64,000 bases of DNA, taken from Photobacterium gaetbulicola Gung47. GTDB taxonomy: Bacteria; Pseudomonadota; Gammaproteobacteria; Enterobacterales; Vibrionaceae. Shown piece by piece: positions 45,005 to 54,854 of the stretch (the stretch's first letter is position 1; every line of letters starts with the position of its first letter). A model generated the notes under the pieces. It saw only the letters and a program-made list of their open reading frames with translations. It ran no database searches and had not been told where the DNA came from. The stretch spans positions 2,046,001 to 2,110,000 of the forward strand of contig CP005974.1 in the NCBI GenBank assembly GCA_000940995.1, read 5' to 3'. A program made the translations under genes and the position numbers.

Positions 45005-46045
45005 ATGAAAGCAAAAGCTGTAGGAACATTTATTACTGCATTGGCCCTGAGTATTTCAGCATCTATTGCATCAGCCAATACAGCCCTTCCGGAGCGCTTA
45101 ATACCGAACCCGGTAGGCGTGTCTGAAGAGTTTGCGAAGTTTGTTGAAAGCAAACAGCCCGCCAAATCGGTTTCATCGCCTCAAACGACGGAGGAGTGGA
45201 TTGCACTGCAGACGCAATTTGATGCCGCGATGAGCGAGGTTACTCGATTGGGTATGAAGAAACACGGGGTAACGTTTGAAAAGAAAAGCATCGGCGGGGT
45301 AGACACTTTTCTTGTAATGCCTAAGAACGTTTCACCCGAGTTTGAAGGAGTGCGCTTTGTTCATATCCATGGTGGAGCCTTTGTTTTCGGTGGTGGCGAA
45401 GCTGGTCTAGGCGAAGCTGCATGGATTGCAAATGGTCTTGGTGTTGAAGTGATTTCAATCGATTACCGCCAGCCACCCTTGCATCCGTACCCTGCTGCAC
45501 TGGAAGATACCGTAGCAGTATGGAAAGAGCTGATCAAAACGCAATCCCCTAATGCAACGGCTCTTTTTGGCTCTTCTGCGGGTGGTAACTTAACGCTTAC
45601 CACTACGCTGAAACTACAGCAACAAGGTTTGCCAACACCTGGTGTATTGTTTGCCGGCACACCGGCAACGGATCTAAAATATACCTCTGATACTTGGCAT
45701 ACGTTACAAGGGCTTGATCCACTCGGTGCTCGAGAAGGGGTAATTGATGGAACATTTGCTCTCTATTCAAATGGCGCTGATTTGGCACACCCACTGTTGT
45801 CGCCAGTTTATGCTGAAATTAAGGATTTTCCGCCAACGATTTTTATTTCAGGCACTCGTGACTTATTGCTCAGTGATACCGTTCGCATGCACAGGGTATT
45901 GAGAACCGCTAATATTGAAACCGATCTTCATATATATGATGGGCAGTCGCACGGTGATTACGTGCGGGGCTTAAATTATGATTTTCCAGAATCTGATGAT
46001 GCTTTGAGGGAAATCCGGATGTTTTTTGACAAGCATTTGAATTAA
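45005..46045 (+). CDS. alpha/beta hydrolase, hormone-sensitive-lipase type, exported
   Basis: A 346-residue protein with a signal peptide (MKAKAVGTFITALALSISAS, cleavage near ASA-NTA). It has the oxyanion HGG motif in FVHIHGGAFVFGGG, nucleophile serine in LFGSSAGGN, aspartate in SGTRDLLLSD and histidine in YDGQSHGDYV, a full HSL (family IV) esterase triad. Probably a periplasmic or secreted esterase. The ATG at 45005 follows GGAG; an earlier in-frame ATG at 44951 would spoil the signal peptide. Confidence 0.9.
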   Translation: MKAKAVGTFITALALSISASIASANTALPERLIPNPVGVSEEFAKFVESKQPAKSVSSPQTTEEWIALQTQFDAAMSEVTRLGMKKHGVTFEKKSIGGVDTFLVMPKNVSPEFEGVRFVHIHGGAFVFGGGEAGLGEAAWIANGLGVEVISIDYRQPPLHPYPAALEDTVAVWKELIKTQSPNATALFGSSAGGNLTLTTTLKLQQQGLPTPGVLFAGTPATDLKYTSDTWHTLQGLDPLGAREGVIDGTFALYSNGADLAHPLLSPVYAEIKDFPPTIFISGTRDLLLSDTVRMHRVLRTANIETDLHIYDGQSHGDYVRGLNYDFPESDDALREIRMFFDKHLN

Positions 46046-46059
46046 TAACCCTCGCTATT

Positions 46060-46085
46060 AAAGCGCTCAGATGAGCGCTTTTTTA
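46060..46085 (+). terminator. terminator after esterase gene
   Basis: AAAGCGCTCAGATGAGCGCTTTTTTA; strong stem with short loop and T run. Confidence 0.85.
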
Positions 46086-46111
46086 ATGTTTACCTTTATA
46101 CAGTATTGGAT

Positions 46112-47908
46112 ATGAAAATCAGCGCTAAATTAAAGCACCTATTTGTTTTCTATTTGATGACTTTTGGTTTGCACGTTTCCGCGTCTACCGCCTTTACCTT
46201 GGCCGATACATCAAGTCCTAAAGCAACACTCGACAGTTTTTTGCTGGCATCAGATATCGTTATTGCTCATTGGCAAGGTGAAACACTTGAGACCCCAGAA
46301 GCTCAGCATGCCATTGCTCAGGCAATAAGGACAATGGATATGTCATTGGTCACCAATCGGAATCGTACCGTCGTTGTGATGGAGCGTATTTTGCTGTTGC
46401 GCGAAATTTTGGACCGGTTCGAGCTGTCTGTTATAGAGAGTACGCCCGATAACCATCAGATCGGTGACCGTCTATTTTGGCGTTTTGGCCAGTCGGACAT
46501 AGCCATCACACGGGTAGAAAATGGTGACAAGCAGGGGCAATTTGTATTTGCCGCCACCTCGGTACAGCAACTGCATCGTTGGTATCGAAAGGTGCAGCCT
46601 ATTCCCTATAGAGATGAGGCTCGAAAAGACTATTACTATGATTTTCTGATAGGTCCTGGCCCATTGTTTTCTAAGAGCCTGGTTTATTCCGGCCCGCCTG
46701 AGCTGACCAAGCTTTATGGCTCTCTACCTCTTTGGCAATGGATTGCTCTGCTATTAGTTTTTTTGGTGTGCAAGATACTTATCAAGCTGAGCTTTATTAC
46801 GGGGCGGTGCTGGAACAACCGCTGGGAGGGGCGGGGGCAGCGTTGGCAGGTTGGTACGCTGCTATCGTTAGTTGTGGCTGGTTTAATTGTCTTGGTTACC
46901 CGACGAGTTATTGATGATGGTATTTGGATAACCGGAGGGGTTTATCAATTCCTCTCGACTGCATTCCTTATCTGGCAGTTCATCTTTGTTGCCTGGTTCA
47001 TCATGGCGCTGTTTAATTATTTTGCTACGGTATACGCTAGCAATAAACATGATGGGAAGCATGTTGACTCATCGTTAATCAGAGTGCTTGCGCGGATTTT
47101 TGGCGGCCTTACGATAGCAACATTGGCAATATATGTTGTTGAGTTTATGGGGTTCTCAATTTCTCCTATTTTGGCTGGTCTCGGTGTGGGTGGTTTGGCC
47201 GTAGCCCTGGCGATACGGCCTGTATTGGAGAATGTGATTAATGGGTTAACGCTCTACGCTGACGGAGGAATAAAAATTGGCGAGCTGTGCCGTTACGGTG
47301 ATAAGCTCGGTACGATAGAGAGTATCGGCTTGCGCTCGACCCGGATCAGAACACTGGAGCGCTCATTGATTACTATCCCTAATTCAGAATTTGCGAATAT
47401 GGAAATTGACAATCTCGAGCGTCGTGATAAGCGTCGAATGGAGCACACTTTTCGGGTAAGAGCCGAGCTAACCGGAGAGCAGTTGAAACTGCTGGTGGTC
47501 AATATCCGGAGGGTGTTACTACAACATCCCCAGCTAGAGGAGGAGCCACTTCGAGCTCGGTTCATGGGGGTGGGAGAGTATGCTATTTTGGTTAATGTGC
47601 TTGCCTATATTAAGTGTCGTGATCATGACGAATTCATGGCTATCCAAGAAGACGTGCTGTTTATGGTGATGCAGCAGATAGAGAAAGTCGGCGTACAGTT
47701 GGCCTTTTCCACCCAGTATCAATTTGCCGGAAAACTGAGCACAGTTGATGACGAGCTTAAAAAGAAAGCGGCCCAAACAGTTCAGAAATGGCATGACACA
47801 AATAATTATCCGTTTCCTGATTTTGGCTCTGAATATAAATATGAGATAAAAGATTCGATTATGTATCCCGCAAAAACATCGGCCACACGACTGAATTTTG
47901 TGAGTTAA
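46112..47908 (+). CDS. MscS-family mechanosensitive channel with extended N-terminus
   Basis: A 598-residue protein with signal-like N-terminus, a periplasmic region of about 200 residues, four membrane segments and the MscS pore/beta domain: LAGLGVGGLAVALAIRPVLE is the pore helix, followed by LGTIESIGLRSTRIRTLERS and LITIPNSEFANMEIDN. This is larger than MscS itself (286 aa) and resembles YbiO/YnaI-like homologs. It should release small osmolytes on osmotic downshock. A TTG six bases earlier is a possible start. Confidence 0.9.
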   Translation: MKISAKLKHLFVFYLMTFGLHVSASTAFTLADTSSPKATLDSFLLASDIVIAHWQGETLETPEAQHAIAQAIRTMDMSLVTNRNRTVVVMERILLLREILDRFELSVIESTPDNHQIGDRLFWRFGQSDIAITRVENGDKQGQFVFAATSVQQLHRWYRKVQPIPYRDEARKDYYYDFLIGPGPLFSKSLVYSGPPELTKLYGSLPLWQWIALLLVFLVCKILIKLSFITGRCWNNRWEGRGQRWQVGTLLSLVVAGLIVLVTRRVIDDGIWITGGVYQFLSTAFLIWQFIFVAWFIMALFNYFATVYASNKHDGKHVDSSLIRVLARIFGGLTIATLAIYVVEFMGFSISPILAGLGVGGLAVALAIRPVLENVINGLTLYADGGIKIGELCRYGDKLGTIESIGLRSTRIRTLERSLITIPNSEFANMEIDNLERRDKRRMEHTFRVRAELTGEQLKLLVVNIRRVLLQHPQLEEEPLRARFMGVGEYAILVNVLAYIKCRDHDEFMAIQEDVLFMVMQQIEKVGVQLAFSTQYQFAGKLSTVDDELKKKAAQTVQKWHDTNNYPFPDFGSEYKYEIKDSIMYPAKTSATRLNFVS

Positions 47909-47963
47909 CTATGCCGATTACCCGTACGGTAGAGGCGTTAACAATAAACGCAGTTGGAGGAAA

Positions 47964-47985
47964 GGTCCCTAGCACGTTAGGGACC
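47964..47985. terminator. hairpin between mscS-like gene and LysR gene
   Basis: GGTCCCTA pairs with TAGGGACC around six bases, between convergent genes. On the minus strand it is followed by TTTCC, so it is a plausible but weak terminator. Confidence 0.5.
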
Positions 47986-47992
47986 CATAAAG

Positions 47993-48937
47993 TTACTTCG
48001 TATCAAAGGTGATCTCTGGTTGAGCAACACTGTCGAAAAAGCTTTGCATGGTTTGGTGCAGGAGCTGATAGAGCGGATAACCACGTTTGGTCTGCAAATA
48101 ACCGCCGTTGATACTTACCGAACGCATTTCTTTGGGGATAGGAGGGAGTGGGTAAGTGCCAATATCGGGATTAAGGGTGGTCATAAGGTTGCTACCGAAC
48201 ATGATTGTGTCGGAGTGCTGAATCTGGCTCAGCAGAACCCTGACGCTGTGGGTGACTAAGGTGCAGTTTGCCTGATACCCCTTGGAGATATAGAGGTCTT
48301 CAACTGGAGATCGCTTTGAATTCACCCCATCGATAACCAAACGGGTAATGGGTAAGTGGTGGATTGCCTCCCAATCGCTGGTCTTTGTTAATACCGGGTG
48401 ATCTTTGCGCGCCACCAAGCATAGTGTGAATTCTTGTAATTTATGCAGATACACTTCTTGCGGTAGCGGAAACGCCCCAAAATGGATCATATAATCGACA
48501 TTACCGCTGAGCATTTCGGCCAAAGTGTCATCCTGCCAATAAATAAGCTTGAAGTTTGCCTTGGGCAGTACCGTTTTGAGTGCCTGATAAATTCCATCCC
48601 CGAGAAGTTCAAGGAAGAAGATATTCATGGCGATGCTGATATTGCCATCAAACTTTTCCGGATCGAAATCTTGATATGACTCCACTACTTTAACCAAGGG
48701 GGTGAACATCTCATCGATGGCTTCATCAAGTTTTTCTGCCAACTCCGAAGGTTCAACCCCATGGGCCTTTCTGATAAAAAGCTGCTCGCCGAAAGCCTCT
48801 TTTAGTTTTGCCATCCCACGGCTCACACTGGTTTGCGAAATACCAAGCATATCCGCAGCTGCGTGAGTATTGCGCGTTTTCACAACCGCTTGCAGTAGCT
48901 TGAGCAAGTTTAAATCTAAGTCACGAAACTCTTTCAC
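47993..48937 (-). CDS. LysR-family transcriptional regulator
   Basis: A 314-residue LysR protein. The N-terminal HTH reads HAAADMLGISQTSVSRGMAK at about residues 26-45. The effector domain follows from about 95. No gene is divergent within 250 bases, so the target is not obvious; MarC is on the same strand upstream. Confidence 0.9.
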   Translation of the reverse strand: MKEFRDLDLNLLKLLQAVVKTRNTHAAADMLGISQTSVSRGMAKLKEAFGEQLFIRKAHGVEPSELAEKLDEAIDEMFTPLVKVVESYQDFDPEKFDGNISIAMNIFFLELLGDGIYQALKTVLPKANFKLIYWQDDTLAEMLSGNVDYMIHFGAFPLPQEVYLHKLQEFTLCLVARKDHPVLTKTSDWEAIHHLPITRLVIDGVNSKRSPVEDLYISKGYQANCTLVTHSVRVLLSQIQHSDTIMFGSNLMTTLNPDIGTYPLPPIPKEMRSVSINGGYLQTKRGYPLYQLLHQTMQSFFDSVAQPEITFDTK

Positions 48938-49098
48938 TGCACACTCCTGTCTCTGATTGGCATGAGAACGTCCTTCTACTCTTAACTATAAGAATATTTG
49001 AAAAAAACGGAGATTCCAATGTTGGCAGAAGGGATGGCTGTAGCGGGAAGAATGGGATGGAGATGAATTTGCCTACCTCGAGGTGCTAGAGACGACTT

Positions 49099-49134
49099 AC
49101 CTGTCGCCCCTGCAGTCATGTTGGGGCGACAGGT
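49099..49134. other. strong hairpin between marC and the LysR gene
   Basis: ACCTGTCGCCCC and GGGGCGACAGGT form a perfect 12-base stem with a 12-base loop. It lacks a T-tract on either side, so it is not a classical terminator. It may be a terminator of the marC group, a processing site or an operator. Confidence 0.45.
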
Positions 49135-49201
49135 GTGGATTGATTTTGCAGAAACTATGCTCTACATCGAGAGGTTGCAATTATTGCTAGGTAAGGTAGG
49201 C

Positions 49202-49852
49202 CTATAACAGTTGATGAATTACTTGAACGGTTTCTTCAATGCCAAGAGTAAAGAACTGGACGCCCATACATATCAGCAGGAAGCCCATAATTCGCGTAAA
49301 AGCATTGATGCCATTTTGCCCGAGCGCTTTCAGAAGAGGGTATGCCATGCTTAGTGTAAAAGCCGCAATGAGCGAAACAATCATAAAGCCTATCACCACC
49401 CCGCTGTAGACGCTCGTCATACTGACATGATTTTCATAGGTGGCGATCTGTGCTGCCAAGCTAATGATCAGTGCCATAGTACCTGGGCCACATAATGACG
49501 GAATGGTTAATGGCACCAGTGCGATAGATTCCTGGCCCGGATCATTATTGCTAACTTCAGGGCGGGGGAAGAGCATATTGAAGCCAATTGCAACGATGAT
49601 GATACCGCCGCCTAAGCGCAGGCTGGGAATTGAGATGTTGAAGAGTTCTAAAACGGATGAACCGATAAAGAAGGTAACACACAGGGCAACGAACAGGTTA
49701 ATACCGACTGATTTTGCCTGTGTGACGATATATTTCTTGTCTTTGCCTTTGCTTAATCCCAGCAAGACGGTTGCGGCAGCGGGTGGGTTCATCATTGGAA
49801 GCAGGCCGATAACGGTCAGAGTCAAATAGGTTAAAAGAGTTTCAAAATGCAT
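49202..49852 (-). CDS. MarC-family integral membrane protein
   Basis: A 216-residue protein with six hydrophobic segments. LLPMMNPPAAATVLLGLSKG and the PLTIPSLCGPGTMALIISLA motif are typical of the MarC/UPF0056 family. Its transport function is not established. The start at 49852 (MHFETLL) is preferred because GAGG lies eight bases before it; the upstream ATG at 49861 overlaps the ribosome site. Downstream of mgtE on the same strand. Confidence 0.88.
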   Translation of the reverse strand: MHFETLLTYLTLTVIGLLPMMNPPAAATVLLGLSKGKDKKYIVTQAKSVGINLFVALCVTFFIGSSVLELFNISIPSLRLGGGIIIVAIGFNMLFPRPEVSNNDPGQESIALVPLTIPSLCGPGTMALIISLAAQIATYENHVSMTSVYSGVVIGFMIVSLIAAFTLSMAYPLLKALGQNGINAFTRIMGFLLICMGVQFFTLGIEETVQVIHQLL

Positions 49853-49876
49853 GGTTGTCATCCTCAAACGATTAAT

Positions 49877-51268
49877 TTAAAGCAAGAATGTTTGCGCTAG
49901 ATACAGCACGCTAAAAAAAGAGATGGCATCGGTTAAGGTGGTTAAAACCGGGCTTGAGAGCATTGCAGGGTCGAGATTAATGCGTTTCAGCAGTAATGGT
50001 AATGCTCCGCCAATCATAACGGCCAGCATTGATGAAACTGTGTAGGCCGCGCCGATAAGCAAAGGCAGGCCGATGTATTCACTACCGTGATTGAACAAGG
50101 TCAGCAATGTGATCACTCCGCCTATAACCAGGCCATTGAGGGCGCCAATAGGGAGCTCTTTTGCAATGACATACAAGCTGTCCTTCGATGAAATGTGGCC
50201 GACGGTGAGTTCGCGAATAGATACGGCAACGGCCTGGTTACCTGCGGCTCCGGATAGGTTGGCAACCAAAGGCAAGACAGCCGCCAGCACGGCGATTTGC
50301 TCAATGATTGGTTCAAAAGCGGCAATAATCGAAACTGCGGCGTAGCTCAATACTACCGAGGGGAGCAGGAAGGCCAGCCGGCGCAGATTGCGTGAGAGAA
50401 TTGACATATTGCGAAATTCCTCTCCACCGAATACGCCAGACTGCTCTAGCAGTTGCTGATTGGAGTAATCATATAGCGCCTTGTTTAATTGAGTGGTCCC
50501 GATGACCCCGATTTGAAACCCTTGTTCGCTAACAACCGGGATAACGGGGTGCAAGGTGGTATCGAGGATACTTTTCAATGAATGAATATCTTGCTCTGGC
50601 AATGCAGCCGGAATAGTTCGGTCAAGATGATTGATGAGTTTTTCATCATAAGTAAGAAGCAGTACATCTCTAATTTTCACGGCGCCAAGGTAGCAGCCCA
50701 GGGCATCATGCAAATAGACATAGCGCCACTCCAATAGCTCAGAATCCTGCTCTTCTGTATGGAGCATATTGGCCAAGTCAGCAACACTAGCGTCCTCGCC
50801 GAGCTTTAATATTTCGCTTTTACAGATCCCGCCAACAGTGTCGGGTGAATAAAATAATGCGGCATTTTCTTCATTGCGCCAGCTGTCCGGCAAAGCCTGC
50901 TTTAATTGAAGCTTTATCTCCGACGGAAGTTCATTGATGAGCCGGCGTCTGTCTGATGAGCGCAAATATCGAAACATGCACACAATGACGTGGGTGGGAA
51001 GAAGGCTGACAAGAAGGCGCTGTTCATCTTCCGTAAAAAGATCGAGCAAATTAGCTGCAACTTGGGAGGCGCCTTGGTTAAGTAGAACCCACGTTACGAC
51101 GCGTTCCTTGTCCGTCAGTTTCCTGAACACAGACGGCAGGACAGTAGGATCCGTGTTTTGAATGCTATCAAGCAGTCTGTCAGTGTCATTTGTCGCAATA
51201 CAATGAAGAAATTGATCGTATAGCTTCTCGGCCGCCGCTGAATGCAGTGGCGTTGAAATAAGTGCCAT
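49877..51268 (-). CDS. mgtE: MgtE-family magnesium transporter
   Basis: A 463-residue protein. N-terminal superhelical MgtE_N domain (about 20-130), two CBS domains (about 135-255; one with the HPVIPVVSEQG strand) that sense Mg2+, and a five-helix membrane domain (about 300-463) with VANLSGAAGNQAVAVSIREL at the pore and LLKRINLDPAMLSSPVLTTL in the last helices. It imports Mg2+, closing when the cytosolic domain is loaded. Group context: mgtE starts three bases after the dedA gene. Confidence 0.92.
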   Translation of the reverse strand: MALISTPLHSAAAEKLYDQFLHCIATNDTDRLLDSIQNTDPTVLPSVFRKLTDKERVVTWVLLNQGASQVAANLLDLFTEDEQRLLVSLLPTHVIVCMFRYLRSSDRRRLINELPSEIKLQLKQALPDSWRNEENAALFYSPDTVGGICKSEILKLGEDASVADLANMLHTEEQDSELLEWRYVYLHDALGCYLGAVKIRDVLLLTYDEKLINHLDRTIPAALPEQDIHSLKSILDTTLHPVIPVVSEQGFQIGVIGTTQLNKALYDYSNQQLLEQSGVFGGEEFRNMSILSRNLRRLAFLLPSVVLSYAAVSIIAAFEPIIEQIAVLAAVLPLVANLSGAAGNQAVAVSIRELTVGHISSKDSLYVIAKELPIGALNGLVIGGVITLLTLFNHGSEYIGLPLLIGAAYTVSSMLAVMIGGALPLLLKRINLDPAMLSSPVLTTLTDAISFFSVLYLAQTFLL

Positions 51269-51271
51269 AAT

Positions 51272-51946
51272 TTATCCCTTGTGATTAACAGAGTTTGGTG
51301 TTCTTCGAGAGTCGTTGAGCGTTATCCTGCGTAACAACAGGGTAATCAATGCCGTAACCAGCAGGAGAAAACTGCTGATTAAGAACCACCGGGTGATTGA
51401 CTCTTGATAGACAACCAGGTGAGGCTTTTGCATAAACCAACCGCCAATTTTGAGCAGGGTCATGGACCATATTATTGAGCTGGTAACGCTAATTAATACC
51501 GTGCGAGTAAAACTCAATTGGGTCGCGCCCATTAACAGCGGGGTTATTACCCGCATGTACGGCATAAAGAGGGAGACGAAAAGAAGGAGAGATCCATATT
51601 TATCCAGGAACATTTTTACTCTAGATAGGGAATTCGCTGGCAGGGGCTTTGGGGCCCGGCTTATAAGCTTGCTGTTAAGCAGCCAATATCCTTGAAGATA
51701 AGCGAATAAGGTACCTAGAGAGCTGGCAGTTGTTAAAAGGGCCACCGCACTGTAAAAGTCAACCGCTCCTGTGCTAACCAGACCACCAACGAAGAGTCCC
51801 AAGCCTACTCCTGGGAGCGGTAAAAGCACAAAACTGGACTCTATAAATAACACCATTCCAAGTAGTAATAACAAGATGTTTATTGGGTTGACTACCTGCA
51901 GAGAATCAAAATCTTGTAGCCAGATAGCTGTGATTATTTGTTGCAT
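51272..51946 (-). CDS. DedA-family membrane protein
   Basis: A 224-residue DedA homolog: ESSFVLLPLPGVGLGLFVGG, FAYLQGYWLL, and the basic motif LFMPYMRVITPLLMG. It resembles the DedA gene at 22.5 kb, including the unusual opening IWLQDFDSLQVVNPI against IWHHDFETLQQVSSL, so a duplication within this lineage is likely. The start at 51946 has AGGACT before it. In one operon with mgtE and chaA. Confidence 0.9.
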   Translation of the reverse strand: MQQIITAIWLQDFDSLQVVNPINILLLLLGMVLFIESSFVLLPLPGVGLGLFVGGLVSTGAVDFYSAVALLTTASSLGTLFAYLQGYWLLNSKLISRAPKPLPANSLSRVKMFLDKYGSLLLFVSLFMPYMRVITPLLMGATQLSFTRTVLISVTSSIIWSMTLLKIGGWFMQKPHLVVYQESITRWFLISSFLLLVTALITLLLRRITLNDSRRTPNSVNHKG

Positions 51947-51983
51947 AATAGAGTCCTGAGCTCGCGCTGGTGAACGAGGTCGC

Positions 51984-53075
51984 TCAATCAAACATCAAGA
52001 TGAGATAAGCGAAGAAGAGGATGAGGTGAGTTGCGCCGTTGAGTGAGTTAGTTCTTCCGCTGCTGAAACTGACACTGGTCATCAATAGGGTGGCTACCAG
52101 CAGAACCATCTCAGCCGGCTCCAACCCTAGACGTATCGGCTCATTGATTATGGTTGAAATCAATAGTACTGCCGGGACGGTCAGGGCAATGCTTGCCAAC
52201 ACCGAGCCAAAGAATAGGTTCATGGCACGTTGGAGGTGGTTGCTAACTGCGGCCTTAATTGCCCCTACAGCTTCTGGAGCCAAGATGATCAAGGCAACGA
52301 CCAAGCCGCCCAGTGCAGCTGGCGCACCAAGCTCGGTTATTCCGTCATTAATCGGAATGGCTAAGCTTTTAGCCAGCAAAATAACGACAACCAGGTAGCC
52401 TACCAGCATGATGGTATGGTAGGTACCGCTTTGCGGTGGGTACTGGCTATCACGATTATCATTGCGATCGGCATCGATGAAAAAGTGGGTATGGCTTCGC
52501 GTTTGAATAAATAGGAATAATGCGTATAAGGCAATTGAGGCAAGAACCAGAGTCCAGGTTAGAATTGCCGACATGTTGCCAAATGCGTCCATGCTGGTGA
52601 AATTTGGCAGGACCAAGCTCAGCATTGCCAGTGGAATTATCGCTACCAGGTAAGCTTTTAACCCCTCGAGATTGTATGTTTGGGTATGGTACTTCATCCC
52701 ACCAATCAGAAGCGTAATACCGACAAAGCCATTTAGAACGGCCATGACAACAGCAAACATGGTATCTCTAGCCAGTACCGGGTTTGATTCGCCAGTAAGC
52801 ATGACCGAGGAGATCATAATCACTTCAAGCAAGATGACTGACAAGGTTAGTATCAGGGTGCCAAAGGGGTCCCCGAGCTTAATTGCAAGCACATCTGAGT
52901 GGCGGACAACGGCAAAGATCGTTGTCATGGCCACATAAAATAAAATACCTGTTGTGAGCATATATGGCGCTGGGGATAACCCATTACTTAGCAGCTCATC
53001 ACCGATGAGCTGGAAAAAAATAATGGCAAGAATACCAACAGGCATGGTGTATTCCTGCTTGAGAAGCTTGAACAT
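51984..53075 (-). CDS. chaA: calcium:proton antiporter ChaA-like
   Basis: A 363-residue CaCA-family protein with about 11 hydrophobic segments. The conserved acidic repeats read LGDPFGTLILTLSVILLEVI (first half) and LIILAPEAVGAIKAAVSN (second half). E. coli ChaA is of the same size and exchanges Ca2+ or Na+ for protons. It starts the chaA-dedA-mgtE(-marC) group, all transcribed leftward. Confidence 0.88.
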   Translation of the reverse strand: MFKLLKQEYTMPVGILAIIFFQLIGDELLSNGLSPAPYMLTTGILFYVAMTTIFAVVRHSDVLAIKLGDPFGTLILTLSVILLEVIMISSVMLTGESNPVLARDTMFAVVMAVLNGFVGITLLIGGMKYHTQTYNLEGLKAYLVAIIPLAMLSLVLPNFTSMDAFGNMSAILTWTLVLASIALYALFLFIQTRSHTHFFIDADRNDNRDSQYPPQSGTYHTIMLVGYLVVVILLAKSLAIPINDGITELGAPAALGGLVVALIILAPEAVGAIKAAVSNHLQRAMNLFFGSVLASIALTVPAVLLISTIINEPIRLGLEPAEMVLLVATLLMTSVSFSSGRTNSLNGATHLILFFAYLILMFD

Positions 53076-53193
53076 ATTGAGACGTTTGAATTATTCCTAA
53101 TGGCTCGTTATGGTCCTTTAACGAGGATTTGGTCACTGAAATTCTACCTGTTCCTTTGTGGTAGTACTGATGGCAGTGAGCAACTGCTTTTAA

Positions 53194-54150
53194 TTAAAAT
53201 TGGTAATTGAGGCCCACAGTCATTAGAAAATTATTGTTTTTATAAAAGTCGATATTCGAGCTTGTTACCGTGCTGCCAGCGAGTGAGGTAACGCTCCAGT
53301 TGTCCCAGCCTGGAATGTCTTTGTACTCGTAAGCCAAAAACAAACGCATCACATCATCATTACGCAGTGTGTCAAAAAGAGGGTTTACTGCATCAAATTG
53401 ACGGTAAGCATAACTTCCCGTTAGCGCTAAAGAGTAAGCGGACGAATGAAGGAAGTAAGTCATCTCAACCTTATACTTGTTGTATGAAGCGGCTTTACCC
53501 TCTGCGTTATGATCGGTGTAGCTGAACGCTGTGATTAATCCTGAACGCTGATCGAGCATGGAAAGGTGCTGGCCTTTTAGATAGAAAGTTGCACTGTCAC
53601 GGAATAAGGTGCTTTCCGTAATTTGCTCATCATCAATTGTTGCAGTGGCGTATGCCATATCAAGCGATACGCCGGTATTAAGCAGGTTCGATAACTTCAA
53701 ACGGAATGCATTGCCGTCGATATCCGTAGTTTGCCTTTCTTCACTGGTTAAGTACGGGTTAGCCCATACCTCGTCTGGCAGTACGGTTGGAAGGTAAGCA
53801 ATATCTAGCTGTGTGCCGTTGGTGAAGTTATATTGATAGCCAAGCTCGAATGCCAGGGTGCCGACGGCGAGGTCATCGCGAGATGTACCAAGATAAACAG
53901 CATGAGTATGGTTGCTATCTAAGGCATAACGAATATTCCCCAGTGGTGCTGCGAAATAGTTATTGGTATGAGATACCCGATCATCTAGGCTGCTTAGCGT
54001 TTTATCGCCGTTTGGATTCAAGTTTGAGTTTGAGGTCGCATAACCCGTATTGATTGAGATGTCGCCGTTGATGCGTGAGTTGTCAAGCGCGTAGGCAGAT
54101 GTCGTAAAGCCAGCAAACAATGCAATGACAAAGATATTTCGGTTTCTCAT
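53194..54150 (-). CDS. DUF2860-family outer membrane protein
   Basis: A 318-residue protein with a signal peptide (MRNRNIFVIALFAGFTTSA) and about 14 beta-strand-like segments with alternating hydrophobic residues, ending in VGLNYQF, the terminal aromatic typical of outer membrane barrels. GTSRDDLAVGTLAFELGYQY is typical of the vibrio DUF2860 family. Function unknown. Confidence 0.85.
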   Translation of the reverse strand: MRNRNIFVIALFAGFTTSAYALDNSRINGDISINTGYATSNSNLNPNGDKTLSSLDDRVSHTNNYFAAPLGNIRYALDSNHTHAVYLGTSRDDLAVGTLAFELGYQYNFTNGTQLDIAYLPTVLPDEVWANPYLTSEERQTTDIDGNAFRLKLSNLLNTGVSLDMAYATATIDDEQITESTLFRDSATFYLKGQHLSMLDQRSGLITAFSYTDHNAEGKAASYNKYKVEMTYFLHSSAYSLALTGSYAYRQFDAVNPLFDTLRNDDVMRLFLAYEYKDIPGWDNWSVTSLAGSTVTSSNIDFYKNNNFLMTVGLNYQF

Positions 54151-54378
54151 TTAAATTCCGCTCAGTATATTTACCCAACTGACTTGGAGTCACGTGGGTA
54201 TAAAGGGCTTCTTTCCTGAATCAGTCGTCCTTTTGATGTCGGTAGAATAGGTTTATGTATGTGCCAAAACCATGGGTTAGAGAAATTCATATTTGTCGCT
54301 AGGTTATTTTATGTTAATAGTGGTGGACGTTTTGCGAGAAGCATAAATTGGCTGTGATGGTTAAATAGGCGGTATGGG

Positions 54379-54712
54379 ATGCGAGATAATATTGAAACGG
54401 AAAGGTTGATATTAAGACCGTTTCGGATTGGAGACTACAAGCGAGTAGCCGCCCTCGCAGGAAATAAACTGATTGCTGAAATGACCGCCAATATTCCTCA
54501 TCCTTACGAGTTAGAAATGGCCGTTAGCTGGATTCAGTCTCATGAAACACAATTTATTGAAAAAAAAGGATTGTTTATGCAATCACGGAAAAGGGCAATG
54601 ACGATATCATTGGCGCTGTCAGTTTTCCTAATTTTGAAGATAGCGTAGGGCCGTTAGGGTACTGGTTAGATGTCGAAGTCTGTGATTATGAAATTGGGCC
54701 TGAGCTATATTG
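54379..54712 (+). pseudogene. frameshifted GNAT acetyltransferase
   Basis: The first frame opens MRDNIETERLILRPFRIGDY, a RimJ-like GNAT start, then loses frame at a run of eight A residues (54560-54567). In the next frame the protein continues VYAITEKGNDDIIGAVSFPN and GPLGYWLDVEVCDYEIG, then stops. The acetyl-CoA motif and C-terminus are absent. The gene is therefore broken by a homopolymer slip and probably a 3' deletion. Confidence 0.7.
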
Positions 54713-54854
54713 AAAATAGGACCATTCATATACAGGGCCGGGAACGAGAAGTCTGTTTTTACGAATCACTATTATGTCAAGAGAACCGGTAGCAACGGGA
54801 ATTACCCTAAGCCGTCATAGCGGGTAATTGCGACACGGGAAAAGGAGTTTCCAT

